A DNA stretch of 64,000 nucleotides. Source: Limnohabitans sp. TEGF004 (GTDB taxonomy: Bacteria; Pseudomonadota; Gammaproteobacteria; Burkholderiales; Burkholderiaceae_C). The stretch covers positions 2,356,001 through 2,420,000 of the forward strand of contig NZ_AP027056.1 in the NCBI RefSeq assembly GCF_027924965.1, given 5' to 3'. The notes beneath the pieces are model-generated. The model made no database searches and was not told the DNA's origin. It saw only the letters and a list, made by a program, of their open reading frames with translations. The position numbers and the translations under genes were made by a program. The stretch's first letter is position 1. The number at the start of each line of letters is the position of its first letter. Of the stretch, positions 26,304-44,038 are shown piece after piece.

Positions 26304-27938
26304 TTACGGGCCGAAACGCCTCTGGCCGTGCCTAGATGCATGTGCCATGGCGGCAACGATGCAGAGGGTCAGCAAAGCCAAGCCCGCCAATGGCCAAAGC
26401 CCCCAAACCGATACCCATTGAGCATAGGGCGTGATGGGCCCATGCACGCCATAGACCTCAGCGGTCAGGACACCTTGCACGGCGCTGGGCAGGCGATGCG
26501 TGACTTGACCTTGGGCATTGATGATGGCGGTAGCGCCCGTGTTGGTGGCACGCAGCATGGGTCGGCCTAGCTCTAAGGCGCGCATGCGGGATATGTGCAA
26601 ATGCTGGTCAATCGCCACGGTGTCGCCAAACCACGCGATGTTGCTGAGGTTGACCATCAAGGTGGGGGCTTTGTCTGGGTCAGCAAAGCTGCGCGCCAAC
26701 TCTTCGCCAAACAAATCTTCGTAACAAATGTTGGGGGCGATGCGCTCGCCTTTGAACACAAAACTTGGCTGCGCCACATCGCCACGGTTGAAATCGCCCA
26801 GCGGGATGTTCATCATGCGCACAAACCACTGAAAGAGCGGTGGCACAAACTCCCCAAAGGGGACTAAGTGGTGTTTGTCGTACTGGTAGTTGGCGGTCGA
26901 TGCCGGTATGGTTTGCGGCATCAGCGCGATGGCTGAGTTGCTGTATTGCAATTGACCTTGCTCGCTACGCTGCGCCAGTGGCAGCCCGATGAGCGCGGCT
27001 TGTTTTCCTTTAGAAAAATGCGTTTCCAGTTGGCTCCAATAGCGTTCAGGCATTTGCTGTTGAATCAATGGAATCGCAGTTTCTGGCGTGACGGTGAGGT
27101 CACTGGCGCTGGACAACAATGCCTCTCGGTAGTCACGCAGCGCAAGGCTGACGCCTTCTCCGAATTTCAAATCTTGCGGGATGTTGCCTTGTAGCAAGGT
27201 GACGCTGAGGGGCTTTTTGGAGAGCGCCTCCTCATCCACACGTTGGCTTGGCGACATGAACCATGTGTAGCCCAGCACCGCCACGATCGCAGCAACGACG
27301 AGTTGTGTTGCAAGGGTGGTGGGGCGGTTATGTTTTCTTTCGGCTGCCACAGCCATCGCCATGAAGGCAGACAAAGCACAGAGACAATAAACGCCCATCC
27401 AAGGTGCCCAGTGTTGCAACAGGCTATCCACATGTGCATAGCCCACAGCGCCCCACGGAAAACCCGTCCAAAGCGTGCCACGCACCATCTCGGCCAACAC
27501 CCAAACCGCGGCAAAAGCACCGGCACGCGGCAGCACCCCCACACCCGTTTTGCATATGGCGTGATACATGCCTGCAGCAGCTGCGTAGAACAACGCCAAG
27601 CCTGCAGCCATCAAGCCAACAGCCAAGCCTGCCACGGGAGCTGGCAACCCGCCATAACGATGCATCGAAATGAACAGCCACCAAATGCTGCCAGCGAGCC
27701 ATGCCAACGCAAAGACCCACGCTTTGACAAACGCCTCTTTACCTGACTGACTTCGGTCAACGTGGAAGGCAAGTACGGCCAAGCTCAGGCATTGCAGCCA
27801 GCCTTGTGCGTTGCCTTTGAATGCACCGTCAAATGGCCACGCGAGCGACAGCGCTTGGGCAATCCCTGCCAACAACAAGACGGCTGTAGCGTGCGGACTA
27901 ATAGGCCATCGCCGTGTGGTTTGTGCGCTGTGTTGCAT
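26304..27938 (-). CDS. lnt: Apolipoprotein N-acyltransferase
   Basis: A 544-residue inner-membrane enzyme that adds the third acyl chain to lipoproteins. About six N-terminal hydrophobic segments (roughly 1-235) are followed by a nitrilase-like periplasmic domain. The likely triad is Glu in VTPETAIPL, Lys in SKGKQAALIG and Cys in NICYEDLFGEE. A last hydrophobic segment lies near residue 520. It starts three bases after corC, the usual partner gene. Confidence 0.95.
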   Translation of the reverse strand: MQHSAQTTRRWPISPHATAVLLLAGIAQALSLAWPFDGAFKGNAQGWLQCLSLAVLAFHVDRSQSGKEAFVKAWVFALAWLAGSIWWLFISMHRYGGLPAPVAGLAVGLMAAGLALFYAAAAGMYHAICKTGVGVLPRAGAFAAVWVLAEMVRGTLWTGFPWGAVGYAHVDSLLQHWAPWMGVYCLCALSAFMAMAVAAERKHNRPTTLATQLVVAAIVAVLGYTWFMSPSQRVDEEALSKKPLSVTLLQGNIPQDLKFGEGVSLALRDYREALLSSASDLTVTPETAIPLIQQQMPERYWSQLETHFSKGKQAALIGLPLAQRSEQGQLQYSNSAIALMPQTIPASTANYQYDKHHLVPFGEFVPPLFQWFVRMMNIPLGDFNRGDVAQPSFVFKGERIAPNICYEDLFGEELARSFADPDKAPTLMVNLSNIAWFGDTVAIDQHLHISRMRALELGRPMLRATNTGATAIINAQGQVTHRLPSAVQGVLTAEVYGVHGPITPYAQWVSVWGLWPLAGLALLTLCIVAAMAHASRHGQRRFGP

Positions 27939-27941
27939 GCC

Positions 27942-28871
27942 TTATTGCGGCGCTTTGTCTTCAGGGGCTGGGTACACCTTGAACCACTTCACAGCACCGC
28001 CGCGGGTGTGCAACACCTCGAAACGTAGCTTGTTGATTTCAAAGTGTTCTCCGCGGCGCGGGACATGACCCATGGCGTGTGCAATGAAACCACCAATGGT
28101 GTCGAAGTGCGTGTCATCAGACGCTTCTGCTGCGGTGACTTCGAGATGGGTGCCAAATGCCTCGCCAACGCGCTCAAGCGATGCATCACCGCTGACGCGA
28201 TAGGTTTGATCTGCCAGCGCAAAGATATCACCCACGTCTTCTTGACTGTCGAACTCATCTTCAATGTCGCCCACGATTTGTTCGAGCACGTCTTCAATGG
28301 TGATCAGTCCTGCGATACGGCCAAACTCATCCACCACCAAGGCCATGTGATTGCGTGTATTGCGGAACTCACGCAACAAGTCGTTCAGTCCTTTGCTTTC
28401 GGGAATGAAAACCGGCGGGCGCAACAAGGTGCGAATGTTCAGAGAAGGCGCGCGCTGGAGCTTGAGCAAGTCCTTCGCCAGCAAAATGCCCACCAAGTTG
28501 TCGCGCTCGCCTTCGTAGACGGGGAAGCGAGAGTGGCCGGTGTCGATCACCTGATGCAGGCTTTCTTCAATCGCTGCATCGAGATTGATGAGGTCCATGC
28601 GTGGCGCTGCCACCATGACTTGACCAGCGGTCAAGTCGGCCATGCGCAGCACGCCTTCGAGCATGAGGCGACTTTCTGCACCGATGACTTGGTTGTCTTC
28701 TGCATCCGAGAGCGCACCGAGCAGCTCTTCGCGGGAATCAGGACCTGGGTGAATGAACTCGAGTATGCGTTGCCAATAGCTACGCTTGTCTTGCTTTTCG
28801 ATATCTCGGGATTGCGGGGGTATCACAGTGTTGCAGCGAAAAGCTACGAGAGTCTCACAAGCCTTAAGCAT
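27942..28871 (-). CDS. corC: CorC/HlyC-type CBS-domain protein
   Basis: A protein of about 309 residues with a CBS pair (GQVMVAAPRMDLINLDAAIEE through EDVLEQIVGDIEDE, about 70-200) and a C-terminal CorC_HlyC transporter-associated domain. The family affects Mg/Co efflux or resistance; its membrane partner (DUF21) is not here. The start is uncertain: ATG 28871 is given, a GTG at 28895 abuts the GNAT stop, and GTG 28826 begins close to the conserved part. It is coupled to lnt (three-base gap), the order seen in many proteobacteria. Confidence 0.85.
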   Translation of the reverse strand: MLKACETLVAFRCNTVIPPQSRDIEKQDKRSYWQRILEFIHPGPDSREELLGALSDAEDNQVIGAESRLMLEGVLRMADLTAGQVMVAAPRMDLINLDAAIEESLHQVIDTGHSRFPVYEGERDNLVGILLAKDLLKLQRAPSLNIRTLLRPPVFIPESKGLNDLLREFRNTRNHMALVVDEFGRIAGLITIEDVLEQIVGDIEDEFDSQEDVGDIFALADQTYRVSGDASLERVGEAFGTHLEVTAAEASDDTHFDTIGGFIAHAMGHVPRRGEHFEINKLRFEVLHTRGGAVKWFKVYPAPEDKAPQ

Positions 28872-28895
28872 AGCCCATGTCACTGGGCTATTCAC

Positions 28896-29621
28896 TTATT
28901 CCGCTGCTTGGTGGCGCGCATCGCGCACGCCTTCGCGAATTTCTTGGACTTTGGATAGAAAGTTCCAGAAACGCTTGGCGTCTTCTTTGATGCTGTAGTT
29001 GGTTTTGGCGTACTGGTCGGCCACAAACTCTGTGACACGACTGTCCAAATCACGCTTAGGCAAACGCAAATAGGCTTCTGTTTCTGAGCCATCGCGCTCG
29101 ATTTTGGCGCCGCCTTTACGAGCGATGCGAATCATGGGGGCGTTTTCGCTCAAGGCATGGATGTACATCTGGTACACCTTTTCGTTGCGAGCATGAATCA
29201 CCGCACGTTCAAACAAGCGGGCGCCATAGCCTCGGCCACGTGCATGTGCTGCAACAGAAACACCGAATTCAGAACTGAAGTCACGTCCTGGATCTTTGAT
29301 GAGCGCCAAATGCGCCATCGCGATGATTTCGAGATCGGTATTGAAAATGCCGTAAATTTCATCGCGTTCGAAGTTCAAGCCGTCGACATAACGCTGAACA
29401 TGCTCGTCTGTGGCGGTATAACCAAACCGCAAATAGCGGTCATGCTCAGACAAAGCGAGCAGATGCTTCAAGATCTGAGGCAAATGCTCCACGCCAAGCG
29501 GCGCAATGGGGATTAGAACCCCTTCGCTTTTACGAAGTTGCTCTTGCGATACACCGGTGAAGCGCAGCATTTGTCTTCCCCCTTGAAGGGTGGTTTTTGC
29601 AAGAGTTTGTACGAGTGACAT
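28896..29621 (-). CDS. GNAT-family N-acetyltransferase
   Basis: A 241-residue protein with a GNAT domain over about 35-180. The acetyl-CoA loop is HARGRGYGARLFERAV near 127-142. LALSEHDRYLRFGYTATDEHVQRYV precedes it (the characteristic N-terminal part of a group of proteobacterial GNATs). A charged helical tail of about 60 residues follows. The substrate is unknown. It ends directly before the possible GTG start of corC and may be co-transcribed. Confidence 0.87.
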   Translation of the reverse strand: MSLVQTLAKTTLQGGRQMLRFTGVSQEQLRKSEGVLIPIAPLGVEHLPQILKHLLALSEHDRYLRFGYTATDEHVQRYVDGLNFERDEIYGIFNTDLEIIAMAHLALIKDPGRDFSSEFGVSVAAHARGRGYGARLFERAVIHARNEKVYQMYIHALSENAPMIRIARKGGAKIERDGSETEAYLRLPKRDLDSRVTEFVADQYAKTNYSIKEDAKRFWNFLSKVQEIREGVRDARHQAAE

Positions 29622-29801
29622 GAAATTATTTTACGGGTTTTCCCTCATTCTTTCAGTTATCTGACATGGTTTAGTGTGACCACTCTAAATTATCAAAATT
29701 GAAAAGCTGTAACGTTTAGCACTGACGTATAGGTTTGCTTTTGAACTTGCTGTCAGAATGACATCGTAAGTGCAGACTGACTGCATGTTTTTCATTGCCC
29801 T

Positions 29802-30719
29802 ATGCATTCACTACCCGCTGGCGTTACCTTTTTTGAAAGAGGATGGCTGTCCTCTAACAACATCCTAATTCAGGACTCAGAACAAGCCATTCTCATAGAC
29901 AGTGGCTATTGGACACACGCTGAACAGACGCACGCATTGATTTCTACCGCTTTGCATCAGCAGCCACTGACGATGCTGATCAATACGCATTTGCACAGCG
30001 ATCATTGCGGTGGCAATGCCCATCTCCAAGCGATTTACCCAGCGCTGAAAACATACATCCCCCCTGGGCACGCTGAATTTGTGGACGACTGGAATCCTCA
30101 GTTACTGACTTATGTGCCGACAGGTCAGCACTGCCCACCCTTCAAACGAACCGCGTCACTGCAAGATGGTGATGCCGTGGTTCTCAATAACCAGATTTGG
30201 CGCATCCACGTAGCACCAGGCCATGACCCGCACTCTGTGGTTATCTTTAACGAGTCTGCAGGCGTTTTAATTTCTGCTGATGCGCTTTGGGAGAACGGTT
30301 TTGGTGTTGTTTTCCCTGAAATAGAAGGCGTCAGCGCCTTTGATGAAGTTGAATCTACGTTAAATATTATTGAAAACTTAAACCCCAAACTCGTACTACC
30401 GGGACATGGCTCAGCGTTCTCAGATGTATCAGATGCAATTGATCGGGCAAGAAGCCGATTAGATCAATTTAAAAAAGCTCCTGACAAGCATGCAAGTTAC
30501 GCTGCAAAAGTACTTTTGAAATTCAAATTACTCGAATTCCAACGAATTAAATTGGTGGATTTTTTGATGTGGGGACATGCTACACAATATCTGAAAATGC
30601 TTTTTGAGAAATATGCAGAAGAGAAAAGCTTTGACGCTTGGTTCTTTGACTTATGTAAAAGTTTGGAGAAAAGCTGCGCCTGCGCAATGGATGATGAACA
30701 TATCATCAATATTAATTAA
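29802..30719 (+). CDS. Metallo-beta-lactamase-fold hydrolase
   Basis: A 305-residue MBL-fold protein. The metal motif is THLHSDHCGGN near 62-72, with further ligands in APGHDPHSVV (His), SADALWENG (Asp) and LPGHGS (His). The C-terminal third (after about residue 215) is Lys/Phe-rich and its DNA is visibly AT-richer than the neighbouring genes. The ATG at 29802 lacks a clear ribosome-binding site. Substrate unknown; glyoxalase II-like or lactonase-like activity is possible. It converges with the first rRNA operon and shares its bidirectional-looking terminator. Confidence 0.85.
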   Translation: MHSLPAGVTFFERGWLSSNNILIQDSEQAILIDSGYWTHAEQTHALISTALHQQPLTMLINTHLHSDHCGGNAHLQAIYPALKTYIPPGHAEFVDDWNPQLLTYVPTGQHCPPFKRTASLQDGDAVVLNNQIWRIHVAPGHDPHSVVIFNESAGVLISADALWENGFGVVFPEIEGVSAFDEVESTLNIIENLNPKLVLPGHGSAFSDVSDAIDRARSRLDQFKKAPDKHASYAAKVLLKFKLLEFQRIKLVDFLMWGHATQYLKMLFEKYAEEKSFDAWFFDLCKSLEKSCACAMDDEHIININ

Positions 30720-30728
30720 TCGAAGCAC

Positions 30729-30764
30729 AAAAACAAAAACCCCCACTCAATCGAGCGGGGGTTT
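30729..30764 (-). terminator. rRNA operon terminator, copy 1
   Basis: The minus strand reads AAACCCCCGCTCGATTGAGT then GGGGGTTTTTG, a strong hairpin (30737-30764) with a T-rich tail. It follows the 5S gene by 14 bases. Read from the plus strand it could also end the MBL-gene transcript, though the plus-side T run is short. Confidence 0.9.
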
Positions 30765-30778
30765 CTGAGGCTGTAATA

Positions 30779-30893
30779 GCCTGACGATGTCCTACTTTCA
30801 CACGGGAACCCGCACTATCATCGGCGCTAAGTCGTTTCACGGTCCTGTTCGGGATGGGAAGGAGTGGTACCAACTTGCTATGGTCATCAGGCA
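30779..30893 (-). rRNA. rrf: 5S ribosomal RNA, copy 1
   Basis: A 115-base 5S rRNA on the minus strand. It starts TGCCTGATGACCATAG and ends CATCGTCAGGCA-like, so the ends pair. It contains the conserved CCCATCCCGAACAGG loop and TAGTGCGGG. It follows 23S by about 110 bases. Confidence 0.96.
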
Positions 30894-31004
30894 TAACTTG
30901 TTGTCACCTTGATCAAATCAAGGCGACGAATTCATAGAGCAATATCAGATTTATTTTGAATGCGTCACTTGGCATAACTTCCTTGATCAATAGATCAAAG
31001 TTAT

Positions 31005-33883
<2,879 letters not shown>

Positions 33884-34230
33884 CTATAACTTTGACGCCT
33901 CTTTCGAGATCAAAAATTGTTTTCAAGGACTGATTTGACAGGTCTCTCACCTGTCGCGTTATGCCGTAATATGAATAATCCTTCAATATCGCTATTAAAG
34001 AACATTCGTCATTACTTGAAATCCAAATTGAAATTTGAATATTCGTTTTGACGCAATCAAAAATGTTACTAGCGGCACGGTCTGCACTAAACCTTTACGA
34101 ATGTGCAGTTTCCGCTAGTAACTCTGATATCTACTCTATGAATTTTTAATGAACAGCCTAGTTAATCAATCAATATCGATCAACAACAAAGAAGCCTCAA
34201 CAGAAGCTGCTTTGTTGTTGAATGAATAAA
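33884..34230 (-). other. 16S-23S spacer between tRNA-Ala and 23S, copy 1
   Basis: This 347-base spacer has no gene. On the minus strand it carries a boxA-like antitermination sequence, TGTTCTTTAATA (33993-34004). It also has a hairpin GACAGGT-loop-ACCTGTC (33937-33955) and a long hairpin with 11-base arms GTTACTAGCGG/CCGCTAGTAAC (34065-34122). A third stem, CAACAACAAAG/CTTTGTTGTTG, lies near 34190-34220. The hairpins and boxA fit rRNA processing and antitermination. Confidence 0.8.
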
Positions 34231-34306
34231 TGGTGGAGGATGACGGGATCGAACCGACGACCCCCTGCTTGCAAAGCAGGTGCTCTCCCAGCTGAGCTAA
34301 TCCCCC
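34231..34306 (-). tRNA. tRNA-Ala (TGC), copy 1
   Basis: A 76-base tRNA with encoded CCA. The acceptor stem is GGGGGAT/ATCCTCC with one G-T pair. The D stem is GCTC/GAGC, the anticodon loop TTTGCAA gives TGC, and the T loop reads GGTTCGATCCC. It lies in the usual rRNA spacer position. Confidence 0.98.
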
Positions 34307-34325
34307 AATGAATCACTTAGACGTT

Positions 34326-34402
34326 TGGTGGGTCTGGTTGGAATCGAACCAACGACCCCTGCGTTATCAACACAGTGCTCTAACCAACTGAGCTACAGAC
34401 CC
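34326..34402 (-). tRNA. tRNA-Ile (GAT), copy 1
   Basis: A 77-base tRNA with encoded CCA. The acceptor stem is GGGTCTG/CAGACCC. The anticodon loop TTGATAA gives GAT, and the T arm reads GTTGGTTCGATTCCAAC. It lies 19 bases before tRNA-Ala in the direction of transcription. Confidence 0.98.
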
Positions 34403-34499
34403 AAGCCGGTCGCGACTTACTCAGCTATCTGAGCTTAATCGACGACAACCTTCAAAACAACCGATAAGTGTGGACGTTCAATTTAGATTGCAGTTTTCC

Positions 34500-36036
<1,537 letters not shown>

Positions 36037-36295
36037 GATCTTGATAATTTTTTCGGTCTTTCGACCAACTCATAAATTGGAATCGACGTGATTTTCTTTG
36101 ACGAATTTCACATCTTTTTTACTTCATGAGCGTTTGTTAGCTAATTAAAGCTAAGTTCCTAAAGAACTTGGCAATCACCATCAAACGCCCACGCTTATCG
36201 GCTGTATGTTTTTAATGAACCACTCAACTACTTGAGCAACTACGCTGCGATCAGCGAAGCCTTGCAGTATAGCACAACTAAGTGCCACTTTGCAA
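36037..36295 (-). promoter_or_regulatory. Leader and promoter of rRNA operon copy 1
   Basis: On the minus strand -35 TTGCAA (36290-36295) and -10 TATACT (36266-36271) are 18 bases apart. A GC-rich discriminator, GCAAGGC, follows the -10, typical of stringently controlled rRNA promoters. The leader carries AAGTTCTTTAGGAACTT (36153-36169), a boxA-like or hairpin element. Only the -10 lies inside the repeat; the -35 and upstream region are in the unique spacer. Confidence 0.75.
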
Positions 36296-36360
36296 ATGTT
36301 TGGAGATTTTTCGTTTAGAAGAATCTCCAAACATCTCTACCCTTAGGTAGAGAGCCTGGG
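36272..36360. other. 89-bp unique spacer between the two rRNA operons
   Basis: The only non-repeated DNA between the operons. It holds the -35 of copy 1, an AT-rich stretch that could act as an UP element, and two hairpins: TTTGGAGATT/AATCTCCAAA (36299-36331) and CTCTAC/GTAGAG (36335-36352). There is no coding capacity. Confidence 0.85.
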
Positions 36361-36393
36361 AACAAAAACCCCCACTCAATCGAGCGGGGGTTT
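36361..36393 (-). terminator. rRNA operon terminator, copy 2
   Basis: The same hairpin as copy 1 (stem 36366-36393) with the minus-strand tail GGGGGTTTTTGTT. It separates the two operons, so each is likely to be its own transcription unit. Confidence 0.9.
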
Positions 36394-36407
36394 CTGAGGC
36401 TGTAATA

Positions 36408-36522
36408 GCCTGACGATGTCCTACTTTCACACGGGAACCCGCACTATCATCGGCGCTAAGTCGTTTCACGGTCCTGTTCGGGATGGGAAGGAGTGGTACC
36501 AACTTGCTATGGTCATCAGGCA
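36408..36522 (-). rRNA. rrf: 5S ribosomal RNA, copy 2
   Basis: Identical to copy 1 as far as compared: 115 bases, with the TGCCTGATGACCATAG start and the CCCATCCCGAACAGG loop. It ends 15 bases before the copy 2 terminator. Confidence 0.96.
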
Positions 36523-36633
36523 TAACTTGTTGTCACCTTGATCAAATCAAGGCGACGAATTCATAGAGCAATATCAGATTTATTTTGAATGCGTCACTTG
36601 GCATAACTTCCTTGATCAATAGATCAAAGTTAT

Positions 36634-39512
<2,879 letters not shown>

Positions 39513-39859
39513 CTATAACTTTGACGCCTCTTTCGAGATCAAAAATTGTTTTCAAGGACTGATTTGACAGGTCTCTCACCTGTCGCGTTATGCCGTAATA
39601 TGAATAATCCTTCAATATCGCTATTAAAGAACATTCGTCATTACTTGAAATCCAAATTGAAATTTGAATATTCGTTTTGACGCAATCAAAAATGTTACTA
39701 GCGGCACGGTCTGCACTAAACCTTTACGAATGTGCAGTTTCCGCTAGTAACTCTGATATCTACTCTATGAATTTTTAATGAACAGCCTAGTTAATCAATC
39801 AATATCGATCAACAACAAAGAAGCCTCAACAGAAGCTGCTTTGTTGTTGAATGAATAAA
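39513..39859 (-). other. 16S-23S spacer between tRNA-Ala and 23S, copy 2
   Basis: Same content as the copy 1 spacer: boxA-like element at 39622-39633, the 11-base-arm hairpin at 39694-39751, and no gene. Confidence 0.8.
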
Positions 39860-39935
39860 TGGTGGAGGATGACGGGATCGAACCGACGACCCCCTGCTTG
39901 CAAAGCAGGTGCTCTCCCAGCTGAGCTAATCCCCC
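39860..39935 (-). tRNA. tRNA-Ala (TGC), copy 2
   Basis: Identical to the copy 1 tRNA: TGC anticodon in TTTGCAA, encoded CCA, 76 bases. Confidence 0.98.
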
Positions 39936-39954
39936 AATGAATCACTTAGACGTT

Positions 39955-40031
39955 TGGTGGGTCTGGTTGGAATCGAACCAACGACCCCTGCGTTATCAAC
40001 ACAGTGCTCTAACCAACTGAGCTACAGACCC
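39955..40031 (-). tRNA. tRNA-Ile (GAT), copy 2
   Basis: Identical to the copy 1 tRNA: GAT anticodon in TTGATAA, encoded CCA, 77 bases. Confidence 0.98.
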
Positions 40032-40128
40032 AAGCCGGTCGCGACTTACTCAGCTATCTGAGCTTAATCGACGACAACCTTCAAAACAACCGATAAGTGT
40101 GGACGTTCAATTTAGATTGCAGTTTTCC

Positions 40129-41665
<1,537 letters not shown>

Positions 41666-42136
41666 GATCTTGATAATTTTTTCGGTCTTTCGACCAACTC
41701 ATAAATTGGAATCGACGTGATTTTCTTTGACGAATTTCACATCTTTTTTACTTCATGAGCGTTTGTTAGCTAATTAAAGCTAAGTTCCTAAAGAACTTGG
41801 CAATCACCATCAAACGCCCACGCTTATCGGCTGTATGTTTTTAATGAACCACTCAACTACTTGAGCAACTACGCTGCGATCAGCGAAGCCTTGCAGTATA
41901 CATCGGATTTTTGAACATTTCGAAGAAATTTTAAAAATCTTTTCTAACCGCCTCCGCTAACTTGTTTCTGGTAAACCCTAAACAGTTCTTATCAGCGAAG
42001 CCTGTCAGTATAGCACTACTTTTAAACCGCGCGCAACTATTTTAGAAAAACTTCACATTTACTCTTTTGAACCCTCTTCGCATCCATCACACTTATAGAT
42101 AAGAAGCCGCCTGTAGGCAGCCCTTGATAATGGAGC
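41666..42136 (-). promoter_or_regulatory. Leader and two candidate promoters of rRNA operon copy 2
   Basis: This 471-base gap between 16S and uup has no gene. Two minus-strand promoters are visible, both with 18-base spacing. The proximal one has -35 TTCGAA (41919-41924) and -10 TATACT (41895-41900). The distal one has -35 TTGCGC (42031-42036) and -10 TATACT (42007-42012). Both are followed by nearly the same segment, GCAAGGCTTCGCTGAT or GACAGGCTTCGCTGAT. The leader (to 41900) equals that of copy 1. The last 100 bases must also contain the uup promoter on the plus strand; none is clear. Confidence 0.72.
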
Positions 42137-44038
42137 ATGTCTTTAATTACCCTACAGAACGCCCAACTCGCTTTTGGGCACGTCGCTCTTCTTGATCACG
42201 CAGAGTTTTCCCTTGAAACAGCTGAGCGCGTTGGCCTGATTGGCCGCAATGGCGCTGGCAAATCATCTCTCTTACGCATCCTAGGCGGAATAGAGAAGCC
42301 TGACGATGGTGATCTGCGCGTGCAACAAGGCCTGCGCGTCACCTACGTCGCCCAAGAGCCACAACTCGACAGCAATGCATCCGTGTTTGAGTCTGTCAGT
42401 GCAGGCTTAGCCCGCATCATCCACCTGATTGAACAGTACTGCGCTGGCGAGGGAGACCTCACAGCCATGCAAAACGAGATTGAAATGTTTGATGGATGGA
42501 ACTGGGAGCAGCGCGTGCAAGAAACTTTGCACCGCTTGCACCTTGACCCTGATGCGCGTATCAATGCGCTCTCGGGCGGTACCCTGAAACGTGTGGCGTT
42601 GGCACAAGCGTTGGTTACATCGCCTGATGTGCTCTTACTAGACGAGCCTACCAACCACTTGGACCTCGACAGCATTGAGTGGCTCGAACAACTCTTGATT
42701 GACTTCAAGGGCAGCATCATCACCATCACGCATGACCGTTCCTTCTTGGACAAGGTTGCCACGCGTATCGTCGAGTTAGACCGCGGCCATTTGCTGACCT
42801 ATCCCGGTAACTTCTCGCAATACCAACTCCAAAAGGAAGAACAAGCCGCGCAAGAAGCCGTCATCAACGCCAAGGCCGACAAACTACTGGCTGGCGAGGA
42901 AGTGTGGATTCGCAAAGGCGTGGAAGCCCGCCGTACGCGCAGCCAAAGCCGCATTGGTCGACTCGAAGCCTTACGCGCCCAGCGCGAAGCCCGTCGCGAC
43001 GCTGTGGGACGTGTCAAGCTCGACGTGGCCAGCGGTGCTCCAACAGGCAAGATCGTGGCCGAGCTCACCGAGGTGGACAAAGCCTTTGGAGGCAAAGTCA
43101 TTACCAAGAACTTCTCAGCAACTTTCTTGCGCGGCGACAAGATTGGTCTGATCGGCCCCAATGGCGCTGGCAAATCCACCTTACTGAAAATGATCTTGGG
43201 CGAGCTCGAAGCCGACAGCGGCAAGATTCGCCAAGGCGCCAACTTACAGGTGGCGTACTTTGACCAAATGCGCAACGGCCTAGACATGGATGCTTCGCTG
43301 GAAGACTTCATCAGCCCAGGCAGCGAATGGATCGAAATCGGCACGCAACGCAAGCACGTCAAAAGCTACTTAGACGACTTCTTGTTCTCGCCGTCACGCG
43401 CCACATCGCCCGTGCGCTCGTTGTCAGGTGGCGAACGCAACCGCTTGCTGTTGGCTCGTTTGTTTGCACGCCCAGCCAACGTGCTGGTGCTGGACGAACC
43501 CACCAACGACTTGGACATTGACACGCTAGAGCTGCTCGAAGAGCTTCTGCAAAACTACAACGGCACCGTGTTCATCGTCAGCCATGACCGCACCTTCCTC
43601 GACAACGTGGCCACCAGCACCTTGGTGTTTGAAGCCACCGACGACAACCCCGGCTTCTGGCGCGAATACGAAGGCGGCGTGCAAGACTGGCTCATCCAAT
43701 CTGAACGCGCACGCAGCCTTGCACCGCAAGCCAAGCCTGCCGCACCTGTGGCTACCAAAGCAGCAGAAGCTCCCAAGCCCACGGCGGCGGCAGCAGCTTC
43801 CAGCACTGCCAAAACCCGCAAGCTGAGCTACAAAGAGCAGCGCGAGTTGGAAGCTCTGCCAGAACTCATTGCCTCACTAGAAGCAGAACACAAAGAAACC
43901 CAAGCCGCATTAAGCGACAACAGCCTCTACGCCAGCGACCCCGCCAAAGTTGCGCAAATCCACAAACGCGATACCGAAATTGAAGACGCGCTGATGACAG
44001 CCCTAGAGCGTTGGGAGCAACTATCCTCGCCTGCATGA
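42137..44038 (+). CDS. uup: ABC-F family ATPase Uup
   Basis: A 633-residue soluble protein with two ABC domains and no membrane segments. Domain 1 has GRNGAGKS, LSGGTLKR and LLLDEPTNHLD. Domain 2 has GPNGAGKS, LSGGERNR and VLDEPTNDLD. The inter-domain linker contains RKGVEARRTRSQSRIGRLE. A Pro/Ala-rich hinge near 535-555 leads to a C-terminal coiled coil (about 565-630) typical of Uup. Uup acts on ribosomes and influences transposon excision in E. coli. The stop overlaps the next gene as ATGA. Confidence 0.94.
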   Translation: MSLITLQNAQLAFGHVALLDHAEFSLETAERVGLIGRNGAGKSSLLRILGGIEKPDDGDLRVQQGLRVTYVAQEPQLDSNASVFESVSAGLARIIHLIEQYCAGEGDLTAMQNEIEMFDGWNWEQRVQETLHRLHLDPDARINALSGGTLKRVALAQALVTSPDVLLLDEPTNHLDLDSIEWLEQLLIDFKGSIITITHDRSFLDKVATRIVELDRGHLLTYPGNFSQYQLQKEEQAAQEAVINAKADKLLAGEEVWIRKGVEARRTRSQSRIGRLEALRAQREARRDAVGRVKLDVASGAPTGKIVAELTEVDKAFGGKVITKNFSATFLRGDKIGLIGPNGAGKSTLLKMILGELEADSGKIRQGANLQVAYFDQMRNGLDMDASLEDFISPGSEWIEIGTQRKHVKSYLDDFLFSPSRATSPVRSLSGGERNRLLLARLFARPANVLVLDEPTNDLDIDTLELLEELLQNYNGTVFIVSHDRTFLDNVATSTLVFEATDDNPGFWREYEGGVQDWLIQSERARSLAPQAKPAAPVATKAAEAPKPTAAAAASSTAKTRKLSYKEQRELEALPELIASLEAEHKETQAALSDNSLYASDPAKVAQIHKRDTEIEDALMTALERWEQLSSPA

